Part shown: piece after piece, positions 22,661 to 35,130 of the stretch
Position numbering within the stretch: position 1 is the stretch's first letter
Layout of the letters: each line of letters opens with the position of its first letter
Assembly: GCF_000003605.2 (NCBI RefSeq)
Contig: NW_003118063.1
Coordinates: 1 to 43,082, forward strand
Direction: 5' to 3'
DNA length: 43,082 nucleotides
Source of the DNA: Saccoglossus kowalevskii
Lineage: Eukaryota > Hemichordata > Enteropneusta > Harrimaniidae
Translations under genes and position numbers: made by a program
The notes under the pieces: model-generated
Databases searched by the model: none
The model's input: the letters and a program-made list of their open reading frames with translations, nothing else
What the model was told of the DNA's origin: nothing

Positions 22661-25135
22661 ACCAGTATGAGTGTTGAACCCTGTGGAGCTGTTTATATCT
22701 CATTTGCATACCAGTATGAGTGTTGAACACTGTGGAGATGTTCATATCTCATTTGCATACCAGTATGAGTGTTGAACCCTGGGGAGACGTTCATATCTCA
22801 TTTGCATACCAGTATGAGTGTTGAACACTGTGGAGCTGTTCATATCTAATTTGCATACCAGTATGAGTGTTCAATCCTGTGGAGCTGTTTATATCTCATT
22901 TGCATACCAGTATGAATGTTGAACACTGTGGAGCTGTTCATATCTCATTTGCATACCAGTATGAGTGTTGAACCCTGTGGAGCTGCTCATATCTCATTTG
23001 CATACCAGTATGAGTGTTGAACCCTGTGGAGCTGTTCATATCTCATTTGCATACCAGTATGAGTGTTGAACCCTGTGGAGCTGTTCATATCTCATTTGCA
23101 TACCAGTATGAGTGTTGAACCCTGTGGAGCTGTTCATATCTCATTTGCATACCAGTATGAGTGTTGAACCCTGTGGAGCTGTTCATATCTCATTTGCATA
23201 CCAGTATGAGTGTTGAACCCTGTGGAGCTGTTCATATCTCATTTGCATACCAGTATGAGTGTTGAACCCTGTGGAGCTGTTCATATCTCATTTGCATACC
23301 AGTATGAGTGTTGAACCCTGTGGAGCTGTTCATATCTCATTTGCATACCAGTATGAGTGTTGAACCCTGTGGAGCTGTTCATATCTCATTTGCATACCAG
23401 TATGAGTGTTGAACCCTGTGGAGCTGTTCATATCTCATTTGCATACCAGTATGAGTGTTGAACACTGTGGAGCTGTTCATATCTCATTTGCATACCAGTA
23501 TGAGTGTTGAACCCTGTGGAGCTGTTCATATCTCATTTGCATACCAGTATGAGTGTTGAACCCTGTGGAGCTGTTCATATCTCATTTGCATACCAGTATG
23601 AGTGTTGAACACTGTGGAGCTGTTCATATCTCATTTGCATACCAGTATGAGTGTTGAACCCTGTGGAGCTGTTCATATCTCATTTGCATACCAGTATGAG
23701 TGTTGAACCCTGTGGAGCTGTTCATATCTCATTTGCATACCAGTATGAGTGTTGAACCCTGTGGAGCTGTTCATATCTCATTTGCATACCAGTATGAGTG
23801 TTGAACCCTGTGGAGCTGTTCATATCTCATTTGCATACCAGTATGAGTGTTGAATCATGTGGAGCTGTTCATATCTCATTTGCATACCAGTATGAGTGTT
23901 GAACACTGCGCAGCTGTTCATATCTCATTTGCATACCAGTATGAGTGTTGAACACTCTGCAGCTGTTCATATCTCATTTGCATACCAGTATAAGTCTTGA
24001 ACACTGTGGAGCTGTTCATATCTCATTTGCATACTAGTATGAGTGTTGAACACTGTGGAGCTGTTCATATCTCATTTGCATACCAGTATGAGTGTTGAAC
24101 CCTGTGGAGCTGTTCATATCTCATTTGATTACCAGTATGAGTGTTGAATACTGTGGAGATGTTCATATCTCATTTGCATACCAGTATGAGTGTTGAAACC
24201 TGTGGAGCTGCTCATATCTCATTTGCATACCAGTATGAGTGTTGAATACTGTGGAGATGTTCATATCTCATTTGCATACCAGTATGATTGTTGAACCCTG
24301 TGGAGCTGTTCATATCTCATTTGCATACCAGTATGAGTGTTGAACACTGTGGAGCTGTTCATATCTCATTTGCATACCAGTATGAGTGTTGAACACTGTG
24401 GAGCTGTTCATATCTCATTTGCATACCAGTATGAGTGTTGAACACTGTGGAGCTGTTCATATCTCATTTGCATACCAGTATGAGTGTTGAACCCTGTGGA
24501 GCTGCTTCATATCTCATTTGCATACCAGTATGAGTGTTGAACCCTGTGGAGCTGTTCATATCTCATTTGCATACCAGTATGAGTGTTGAACCCTGTGGAG
24601 CTGTTCATATCTCATTTGCATACCAGTATGAGTGTTGAACCCTGTGGTGCTGTTCATATCTCACTTGCATACCAGTATGAGTGTTGAACACTGTGGAGCT
24701 GTTCATATCTCATTTGCATATCAGTATGAGTGTTGAACACTGTGCAGCTGCTCATATCTCATTTGCATACCAGTATGAGTGTTGAACCCTGTGGAGATGT
24801 TCATATCTCATTTGCATACAAGTATGAGTGTTGAACCATGTGGAGCTGTTCATATCTCATTTGCATACCAGTATGAGTGTTGAACACTGTGGAGCTGTTC
24901 ATATCTCATTTGCATACCAGTATGAGTGTTGAACCCTGTGGAGCTGTTCATATCTCATTTGCTTACCAGTATGAGTGTTGAACCCTGTGGAGATGTTCAT
25001 ATCTCATTTGCATACCAGTATGAGTGTTGAACCCTTTGGAGCTGCTCATATCTCATTTGCATACCAGTATGAGTGTTGAATACTGTGGAGATGTTCATAT
25101 CTCATTTGCATACCAGTATGAGTGTTGAACCCTGT
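22661..25135 (+). repeat. Domain 8: second CCCTG-rich domain
   Basis: Begins with CCCTG units at about 22,677 and a CCTGGGGAGACG unit at about 22,777. From 22,971 to about 23,850, 16 of 18 units are CCCTG type and nearly uniform otherwise. After that come rare forms GAATCATG (23,851), ACTGCGCAG (23,905), ACTCTGCAG (23,952), TATAAGTCTTG (23,990), CATTTGATTACC (24,125) and an inserted T in CTGCTTCAT (24,502). No 47-bp unit was seen from about 22,490 to 25,320. Confidence 0.85.
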
Positions 25136-27000
25136 GGAGCTGTTCATATCTCATTTGCATACCAGTCTGAGTGTTGAATACTGTGGAGATGTTCATATCT
25201 CATTTGCATACCAGTATGAGTGTTGAACACTGTGGAGCTGCTCATATCTCATTTGCATACCAGTATGAGTGTTGAACACTGTGGAGCTGTTCATATCTCA
25301 TTTGCATACCAGTATGAGTGTTGAACACTGGAGATGTTCATATCTCATTTGCATACCAGTATGAGTGTTGAACACTGTGTAGCTGTTCATATCTCATTTG
25401 CATACCAGTATGAGTGTTGAACACTGTGCAGCTGTTCATATCTCATTTGCATACCAGTATGAGTGTTGAACACTGTGCAGCTGTTCATATCTCATTTGCA
25501 TACCAGTATGAGTGTTGAACACTGTGGAGCTGCTCATATCTCATTTGCATACCAGTATGAGTGTTGAACACTGTGGAGCTGTTCATATCTCATTTGCATA
25601 CCAGTATGAGTGTTGAACACTGTGGAGCTGTTCATATCTCATTTGCATACCAGTATGAGTGTTGAACACTGTGTAGCTGTTCATATCTCATTTGCATACC
25701 AGTATGAGTGTTGAACACTGTGGAGCTGTTCATATCTCATTTGCATACCAGTATGAGTGTTGAACACTGGAGATGTTCATATCTCGTTTGCACACCAGTA
25801 TGAGTGTTGAACATTGTGGAGCTGCTCATATCTCATTTGCATACCAGTATGAGTGTTGAACACTGTGCAGCTGTTCATATCTCATTTGCATACCAGTATG
25901 AGTGTTGAACACTGTGGAGCTGTTCATATCTCATTTGCATACCAGTATGAGTGTTGAACACTGTGGAGCTGTTCATATCTCATTTGCATACCAGTATGAG
26001 TGTTGAACACTGTGGAGCTGTTCATATCTCATTTGCATACCAGTATGAGTGTTGAACACTGTGGAGCTGTTCATATCTCATTTGCATACCAGTATGAGTG
26101 TTGAACACTGTGCAGCTGTTCATATCTGATTTGCATACCAGTATGAGTGTTGGACACTGTGGAAGCTGTTCATATCTCATTTGCATACCAGTATGAGTGT
26201 TGAACACTGGAGATGTTCATATCTGATTTGCACACCAGTATGAGTGTTGAACACTGTGGAGCTGTTCATATCTCATTTGCATACCAGTATGAGTGTTGAA
26301 CACTGTGGAGCTGCTCATATCTCATTTGCATACCAGTATGAGTGTTGAACACTGTGGAGCTGTTCATATCTCATTTGCATACCAGTATGAGTGTTGAACA
26401 CTGTGGAGCTGCTCATATCTCATTTGCATACCAGTATGAGTGTTGAACACTGTGGAGTTGTTCATATCTCATTTGCATACCAGTATGAGTGTTGAACACT
26501 GTGGAGCTGCTCATATCTCATTTGCATACCAGTATGAGTGTTGAACACTGTGGAGCTGTTCATATCTCATTTGCATACCAGTATGAGTGTTGAACACTGT
26601 GGAGCTGTTCATATCTCATTTGCATACCAGTATGAGTGTTGAACACTGTGGAGCTGTTCATATCTCATTTGCATACCAGTATGAGTGTTGGACACTGTGT
26701 AGCTGTTCATATCTCATTTGCATACCAGTATGAGTGTTGAACACTGTGGAGCTGTTCATATCTCATTTGCATACCAGTATGAGTGTTGAACACTGGAGCT
26801 GTTCATATCTCATTTGCATACCAGTATGAGTGTTGAACACTTTGGAGCTGTTCATATCTCATTTGCATACCAGTATGAGTGTTGAACACTGTGGAGCTGT
26901 TCATATCTCATTTGCATACCAGTATGAGTGTTGAACACTGTACAGCTGTTCATATCTCATTTGCATACCAGTATGAGTGTTGAACACTGTGGAGCTGTTC
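25136..27000 (+). repeat. Domain 9a: GTGCAG, CTGCTC and GAGTTG units
   Basis: CCCTG disappears here and was not seen again until about 36,311. Features are a CTCGTTTGCACACC unit at about 25,783 (matched near 32,620), a CATTGTGG/CTGCTC unit after it, GTGGAAGCTG with one extra base at about 26,160, and the CTGCTC-GAGTTG-CTGCTC triad at about 26,400-26,510. The CTTTGG unit at about 26,836 lacks the GTTTTG change of the marker cassette. Confidence 0.8.
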
Positions 27001-27900
27001 ATATCTCATTTGCATACCAGTATGAGTGTTGAACACTGTACAGCTGTTCATATCTCATTTGCATACCAGTATGAGTGTTGAACACTGTACAGCTGTTCAT
27101 ATCTCATTTGCATACCAGTATGAGTTTTGAACACTTTGGAGCTGTTCATATCTCATTTGCATACCAGTATGAGTGTTGAACACTGTGTAGCTGTTCATAT
27201 CTCATTTGCATACCAGTATGAATGTTGAACACTGGAGATGTTCATATCTCATTTGCATCCCAGTATGAGTGTTGAACATTGTGGAGCTGTTCATATCTCA
27301 TTTGCATACCAGTATGAGTGTTGAACACTGTGGAACTGTTCGTATCTCATTTGCATACCAGTATGAGTGTTGAACACTGTGGAGCTGTTCATATCTCATT
27401 TGCATACCAGTATGAGTGTTGAACACTGTGGAGATGTTCATATCTCATTTGCATACCAGTATGAGTGTTGAACACTGTACAGCTGTTCATATCTAATTTG
27501 CATACCAGTATGAGTGTTGAACACTGTACAGCTGTTCATAATCTGATTTACATACCAGTATGAGTGTTGAACACTGTGCAGCTGTTCATATCTGATTTGC
27601 ATACCAGTATGAGTGTTGAACACTGTGGAGCTGTTCATATCTAATTTGCATACCAGTATGAGTGTTGAACACTGTACAGCTGTTCATATCTGATTTGCAT
27701 ACCAGTATGAGTGTTGAACACTGTGCAGCTGTTCATATCTCATTTGCATACCAGTATGAGTGTTGAACACTGTGCAGCTGTTCATATCTCATTTGCATAC
27801 CAGTATGAGTGTTGAACACTGTGGAGCTGTTCATATCTCATTTGCATACCAGTATGAGTGTTGAACACTGTGGAGCTGTTCATATCTCATTTGCATACCA
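27001..27900 (+). repeat. GTTTTGAAC higher-order cassette, long form, copy B
   Basis: Same order as 20,970-21,910, with the marker at about 27,124 and GTGGAACTGTTCGTATC at about 27,333. Differences include GCATCCCAG (27,256), an inserted A at about 27,541 (TTCATAATCTG) with TTTACAT after it, and CTGTTC in place of CTGCTC near 27,826. It retains the CATTGTGG unit that copy A lacks. Confidence 0.88.
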
Positions 27901-28058
27901 GTATGAGTGTTGAACACTGTGGAGCTGTTCATATCTCATTTGCATACCAGTATGAGTGTTGAACACTGTGCAGCTGTTCATATCTCATTTGCATACCAGT
28001 ATGAGTGTTGGACACTGTGGAGCTGTTCATATCTCATTTGCATACCAGTATGAGTGTT

Positions 28059-28699
28059 GAACACTGGAGATGTTCATATCTGATTTGCACACCAGTATGA
28101 GTGTTGAACACTGTGGAGCTGCTCATATCTCATTTGCATACCAGTATGAGTGTTGAACACTGTGGAGCTGTTCATATCTCATTTGCATACCAGTATGAGT
28201 GTTGAACACTGTGGAGCTGCTCATATCTCATTTGCATACCAGTATGAGTGTTGAACACTGTGGAGTTGTTCATATCTCATTTGCATACCAGTATGAGTGT
28301 TGAACACTGTGGAGCTGCTCATATCTCATTTGCATACCAGTATGAGTGTTGAACACTGTGGAGCTGTTCATATCTCATTTGCATACCAGTATGAGTGTTG
28401 AACACTGTGCAGCTGTTCATATCTCATTTGCATACCAGTATGAGTGTTGAACACTGTGGAGCTGTTCATATCTCATTTGCATACCAGTATGAGTGTTGAA
28501 CACTGTGCAGCTGTTCATATCTGATTTGCATACCAGTATGAGTGTTGAACACTGTGCAGCTGCTCATATCTCATTTGCATACCAGTATGAGTGTTGAACA
28601 CTGTGGAGCTGTTTATATCTCATTTGCATACCAGTATGAGTGTTGAACACTGGAGATGTTCATATCTCATTTGCATACCAGTATGAGTGTTGAACACTG
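28059..28699 (+). repeat. Long duplicated segment, right copy (partner 5,479-6,119)
   Basis: Identical by eye to 5,479-6,119 across about 640 bases and 13 ordered units. A third relative lies at about 31,320-31,740, with the same unit order but with ACTCTGCAG near 31,628 in place of ACTGTGCAG. This suggests a recent block copy or conversion within the array. Confidence 0.9.
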
Positions 28700-30480
28700 T
28701 GGAGCTGTTCATATCTCATTTGCATACCAGTATGAGTGTTGAACACTGTGGAGCTGTTCATATCTCATTTGCATACCAGTATGAGTGTTGAACACTGTGG
28801 AGCTGTTCATATCTCATTTGCATACCAGTATGAGTGTTGAACACTGTGGAGCTGTTCATATCTGATTTGCATACCAGTATGAGTGTTGAACACTGTGCAG
28901 CTGTTCATATCTGATTTGCATACCAGTATGAGTGTTGAACACTGTGCAGCTGCTCATATCTCATTTGCATACCAGTATGAGTGTTGAACACTGTGGAGCT
29001 GTTTATATCTCATTTGCATACCAGTATGAGTGTTGAACACTGTGAAGCTGTTCATATCTCATTTGCATACCAGTATGAGTGTTGAACACTGTGGAGCTGT
29101 TCATATCTCATTTGCATACCAGTATGAGTGTTGAACACTGTGCAGCTGTTCATATCTCATTTGCATACCAGTATGAGTGTTGAACACTGTGCAGCTGTTC
29201 ATATCTCATTTGCATACCAGTATGAGTGTTGAACACTGTGCAGCTGTTCATATCTCATTTGCATACCAGTATGAGTATTGAACACTGTGGAGCTGTTCAT
29301 ATCTCATTTGCATACCAGTATGAGTGTTGAACACTGTGGAGCTGTTCATATCTCATTTGCATACCAGTATGAGTGTTGAACACTGTGGAGCTGTTCATAT
29401 CTCATTTGCATACCAGTATGAGTGTTGAACACTGTGGAGCTGTTCATATCTCATTTGCATACCAGTATGAATGTTGAACACTGTGGAGCTGTTCATATCT
29501 CATTTGCATACCAGTATGAGTGTTGAACACTGTGGAGCTGTTCATATCTCATTTGCATACCAGTAAGAGTGTTGAACACTGTGCAGCTGTTCATATCTCA
29601 TTTGCATACCAGTATGAGTGTTGAACACTGTGGAGCTGTTCATATCTCATTTGCATACCAGTATGAGTGTTGAACACTGTGGAGCTGTTCATATCTCATT
29701 TGCATACCAGTATGAGTGTTGAACACTGTGCAGCTGTTCATATCTCATTTGCATACCAGTATGAGTGTTGAACACTGTGGAGCTGCTCATATCTCATTTG
29801 CATACCAGTATGAGTGTTGAACACTGTGGAGCTGTTCATATCTCATTTGCATACCAGTATGAGTGTTGAACACTGGAGATGTTCATATCTCATTTGCATA
29901 CCAGTATGAGTGTTGAACACTGTGGAGCTGTTCATATCTCATTTGCATACCAGTATGAGTGTTGAACACTGTGGAGCTGTTCATATCTCATTTGCATACC
30001 AGTATGAGTGTTGAACACTGGAGATGTTCATATCTCATTTGCATACCAGTATGAGTGTTGAACACTGTACAGCTGTTCATATCTGATTTGCATACCAGTA
30101 TGAGTGTTGAACACTGTGGAGCTGTTCATATCTAATTTGCATACCAGTATGAGTGTTGAACACTGTGCAGCTGTTCATATCTCATTTGCATACCAGTATG
30201 AGTGTTGAACACTGTGGAGCTGCTCATATCTCATTTGCATACCAGTATGAGTGTTGAACACTGTGGAGCTGTTCATATCTCATTTGCATACCAGTATGAG
30301 TGTTGAACACTGTGGAGCTGTTCATATCTCATTTGCATACCAGTATGAGTGTTGAACACTGTGGAGCTGTTCATATCTCATTTGCATACCAGTATGAGTG
30401 TTGAACACTGTGCAGCTGTTCATATCTCATTTGCATACCAGTATGAGTGTTGGACACTGTGGAGCTGTTCATATCTCATT
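28700..30480 (+). repeat. GTGCAG-rich and consensus units
   Basis: Repeats the GTGCAG/CTGATT then GTGCAG/CTGCTC then GTTTAT order once more at about 28,880-29,020. A run of GTGCAG units at about 29,130-29,240 and near-consensus units follow. Rare forms are GAGTATTG (about 29,275) and TAAGAG (about 29,566). At about 30,065-30,230 there is a short relative of the GTACAG/CTGATT/TAATTT block. Confidence 0.8.
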
Positions 30481-32972
30481 TGCATACCAGTATGAGTGTT
30501 GAACACTGGAGATGTTCATATCTGATTTGCACACCAGTATGAGTGTTGAACACTGTGGAGCTGCTCATATCTCATTTGCATACCAGTATGAGTGTTGAAC
30601 ACTGTGGAGCTGTTCATATCTCATTTGCATACCAGTATGAGTGTTGAACACTGTGCAGCTGTTCATATCTCATTTGCATACCAGTATGAGTGTTGAACAC
30701 TGTGGAGCTGTTCATATCTCATTTGCATACCAGTATGAGTGTTGAACACTGTGGAGCTGTTCATATCTGATTTGCACACCAGTATGAGTGTTGAACACTG
30801 GAGCTGTTTATATCTCATTTGCATACCAGTATGAGTGTTGAACACTGTGGAGCTGTTCATATCTCATTTGCATACCAGTATGAGTGTTGAACACTGTGGA
30901 GCTGTTCATATCTCATTTGCATACCAGTATGAGTGTTGGACACTGTGGAGCTGTTCATATCTCATTTGCATACCAGTATGAGTGTTGGACACTGTGGAGC
31001 TGTTCATATCTCATTTGCATACCAGTATGAGTGTTGGACACTGTGGAGCTGTTCATATCTCATTTGCATACCAGTATGAGTGTTGAACACTGTGGAGCTG
31101 TTCATATCTCATTTGCATACCAGTATGAGTGTTGGACACTGTGGAGCTGTTCATATCTCATTTGCATACCAGTATGAGTGTTGAACACTGTGGAGATGTT
31201 CATATCTGATTTGCACACCAGTATGAGTGTTGAACACTGGAGCTGTTTATATCTCATTTGCATACCAGTATGAGTGTTGAACACTGTGCAGCTGCTCATA
31301 TCTCATTTGCATACCAGTATGAGTGTTGAACACTGTGGAGTTGTTCATATCTCATTTGCATACCAGTATGAGTGTTGAACACTGTGGAGCTGCTCATATC
31401 TCATTTGCATACCAGTATGAGTGTTGAACACTGTGGAGCTGTTCATATCTCATTTGCATACCAGTATGAGTGTTGAACACTGTGCAGCTGTTCATATCTC
31501 ATTTGCATACCAGTATGAGTGTTGAACACTGTGGAGCTGTTCATATCTCATTTGCATACCAGTATGAGTGTTGAACACTGTGCAGCTGTTCATATCTGAT
31601 TTGCATACCAGTATGAGTGTTGAACACTCTGCAGCTGCTCATATCTCATTTGCATACCAGTATGAGTGTTGAACACTGTGGAGCTGTTTATATCTCATTT
31701 GCATACCAGTATGAGTGTTGAACACTGGAGATGTTCATATCTCATTTGCATACCAGTATGAGTGTTGAACACTGTGGAGCTGTTCATATCTCATTTGCAT
31801 ACCAGTATGAGTGTTGAACACTGTGGAGCTGTTCATATCTCATTTGCATACCAGTATGAGTGTTGAACACTGTGGAGCTGTTCATATCTCATTTGCATAC
31901 CAGTATGAGTGTTGAACACTGTGGAGCTGTTCATATCTCATTTGCATACCAGTATGAGTGTTGAACACTGTGCAGCTGTTCATATCTGATTTGCATACCA
32001 GTATGAGTGTTGAACACTGTGCAGCTGCTCATATCTAATTTGCATACCAGTATGAGTGTTGAACACTGTGCAGCTGTTCATATCTCATTTGCATACCAGT
32101 ATGAGTGTTGAACACTGTGCAGCTGTTCATATCTCATTTGCATACCAGTATGAGTGTTGAACACTGTGGAGCTGTTCATATCTCATTTGCATACCAGTAT
32201 GAGTGTTGAACACTGTGCAGCTGTTCATATCTCATTTGCATACCAGTATGAGTGTTGAACACTGTGCAGCTGTTCATATCTCATTTGCATACCAGTATGA
32301 GTGTTGAACACTGTGGAGCTGCTCATATCTCATTTGCATACCAGTATGAGTGTTGAACACTGTGGAGCTGTTCATATCTCATTTGCATACCAGTATGAGT
32401 GTTGAACACTGGAGATGTTCATATCTCATTTGCATACCAGTATGAGTGTTGAACACTGTGGAGCTGTTCATATCTCATTTGCATACCAGTATGAGTGTTG
32501 AACACTGTGTAGCTGTTCATATCTCATTTGCATACCAGTATGAGTGTTGAACACTGTGGAGCTGTTCATATCTCATTTGCATACCAGTATGAGTGTTGAA
32601 CACTGGAGATGTTCATATCTCGTTTGCACACCAGTATGAGTGTTGAACATTGTGGAGCTGCTCATATCTCATTTGCATACCAGTATGAGTGTTGAACACT
32701 GTGCAGCTGTTCATATCTCATTTGCATACCAGTATGAGTGTTGAACACTGTGGAGCTGTTCATATCTCATTTGCATACCAGTATGAGTGTTGAACACTGT
32801 GGAGCTGTTCATATCTCATTTGCATACCAGTATGAGTGTTGAACACTGTGGAGCTGTTCATATCTCATTTGCATACCAGTATGAGTGTTGAACACTGTGG
32901 AGCTGTTCATATCTCATTTGCATTCCAGTATGAGTGTTGAACACTGTGCAGCTGTTCATATCTGATTTGCAT
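30481..32972 (+). repeat. CTGATTTGCACACC, GTTGGACAC and GAGTTG units
   Basis: GTTGGACAC units cluster at 30,935-31,140, three of them consecutive. The CTGCTC-GAGTTG-CTGCTC triad is at about 31,270-31,395. About 31,320-31,740 repeats the order of 5,680-6,100. About 32,580-32,960 repeats the CTCGTTTGCACACC series of 25,770-26,130. Only satellite units are present. Confidence 0.8.
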
Positions 32973-33462
32973 ACCAGTATGAGTGTTGGACACTGTGGAG
33001 CTGCTCATATCTCATTTGCATACCAGTATGAGTGTTGAACACTGTGGAGTTGTTCATATCTCATTTGCATACCAGTATGAGTGTTGAACACTGTGGAGCT
33101 GCTCATATCTCATTTGCATACCAGTATGAGTGTTGAACACTGTGGAGCTGTTCATATCTCATTTGCATACCAGTATGAGTGTTGAACACTGTGCAGCTGT
33201 TCATATCTCATTTGCATACCAGTATGAGTGTTGAACACTGTGGAGCTGCTCATATCTCATTTGCATACCAGTATGAGTGTTGAACACTGTGGAGTTGTTC
33301 ATATCTCATTTGCATACCAGTATGAGTGTTGAACACTGTGGAGCTGCTCATATCTCATTTGCATACCAGTATGAGTGTTGAACACTGTGGAGCTGTTCAT
33401 ATCTCATTTGCATACCAGTATGAGTGTTGAACACTGTGCAGCTGTTCATATCTCATTTGCAT
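32973..33462 (+). repeat. 245-bp five-unit higher-order repeat, two tandem copies
   Basis: Each copy is CTGCTC, GAGTTG, CTGCTC, consensus, GTGCAG. The GAGTTG marker is at 33,047 and 33,292, exactly 245 bp (5 x 49) apart. The first unit of copy 1 has GTTGGACAC where copy 2 has GTTGAACAC. Both carry the triad that occurs eight times across the window. Confidence 0.88.
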
Positions 33463-35130
33463 ACCAGTATGAGTGTTGAACACTGTGGAGCTGTTCATAT
33501 CTCATTTGCATACCAGTATGAGTGTTGGACACTGTGTAGCTGTTCATATCTCATTTGCATACCAGTATGAGTGTTGAACACTGTGGAGCTGTTCATATCT
33601 CATTTGCATACCAGTATGAGTGTTGAACACTGGAGATGTTCATATCTCATTTGCACACCAGTATGAGTGTTGAACATTGCGGAGCTGCTCATATCTCATT
33701 TGCATACCAGTATGAGTGTTGAACACTGTGCAGCTGTTCATATCTCATTTGCATACCAGTATGAGTGTTGAACACTGTGGAGCTGTTCATATCTCATTTG
33801 CATACCAGTATGAGTGTTGAACACTGTGGAGCTGTTCATATCTCATTTGCATACCAGTATGAGTGGTGGACACTGTGGAGCTGTTCATATCTCATTTGCA
33901 TACCAGTATGAGTGTTGAACACTGTGGAGCTGTTTATATCTCATTTGCATACCAGTATGAGTGTTGAACACTGTGGAGCTGTTCATATCTCATTTGCATA
34001 CCAGTATGAGTGTTGAACACTGTACAGCTGTTCATATCTCATTTGCATACCAGTATGAGTGTTGAACACTGTGGAGCTGTTCATATCTCATTTGCATACC
34101 AGTATGAGTGTTGAACACTGTGTAGCTGTTCATATCTCATTTGCATACCAGTATGAGTGTTGAACACTGTGGAGCTGTTCATATCTCATTTGCATACCAG
34201 TATGAGTGTTAAACACTGTGCAGCTGTTCATATCTCATTTGCATACCAGTATGAGTGTTGAACACTGTGGAGCTGTTCATATCTCATTTGCATACCAGTA
34301 TGAGTGTTGAACACTGTGGAGCTGTTCATATCTCATTTGCATACCAGTATGAGTGTTGAACACTGTGGAGCTGTTTATATCCTCATTTGCATACCAGTAT
34401 GAGTGTTGAACACTGTGGAGCTGTTCATATCTCATTTGCATACCAGTATGAGTGTTGAACACTGTGGAGCTGTTCATATCTCATTTGCATACCAGTATGA
34501 GTGTTGAACACTGTGGAGCTGTTCATATCTCATTTGCATACCAGTATGAGTGTTGAACACTGTGGAGCTGTTCATATCTCATTTGCATACCAGTATGAGT
34601 GTTGAACACTGTGGAGCTGTTTATATCTCATTTGCATACCAGTATGAGTGTTGAACACTGTGGAGATGTTCATATCTTATTTGCATACCAGTATGAGTGT
34701 TGAACACTGGAGCTGTTCATATCTCATTTGCATACCAGTATGAGTGTTGAACACTGTGTAGCTGTTCATATCTCATTTGCATATCAGTATGAGTGTTGAA
34801 CACTGTGGAGCTGTTCATATCTCATTTGCATACCAGTATGAGTGTTGAACACTGTGGAGCTGCTCATATCTCATTTGCATACCAGTATGAGTGTTGAACA
34901 CTGTGCAGCTGTTCATATCTCATTTGCATACCAGTATGAGTGTTGAACACTGGAGCTGCTCATATCTCATTTGCATACCAGTATGAGTGTTGAACATTGT
35001 GGAGCTGTTCATATCTCATTTGCATACCAGTATGAGTGTTGAACACTGTGGAGCTGTTCATATCTCATTTGCATACCAGTATGAGTGTTAAACACTGTGC
35101 AGCTGTTCATATCTCATTTGCATACCAGTA
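33463..35130 (+). repeat. Mixed block related to 17,000-20,265
   Basis: About 33,600-33,830 repeats the GCACACC/CATTGCGG/CTGCTC/GTGCAG series. About 33,840-34,270 repeats the GTGGTGGACAC, GTTTAT, GTACAG, GTGTAG and GTTAAACAC order of 19,741-20,265. About 34,621-35,060 repeats the TATCTTATTT series of 17,950-18,400. An inserted C (TATCCTCATT) is at about 34,380. Confidence 0.8.

Noticed and set aside
2257-34477. Thirteen open frames of 61-67 codons (for example 2257-2460, 15206-15406, 30663-30860, 34277-34477)
   Set aside because: All are translations of the satellite and repeat the same peptide fragments. The plus-strand examples checked (such as 2989) start at GTG, not ATG. They exist only where 47-bp units or lost TGA codons shift or open the frame. 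No domain, signal peptide or gene context supports coding.
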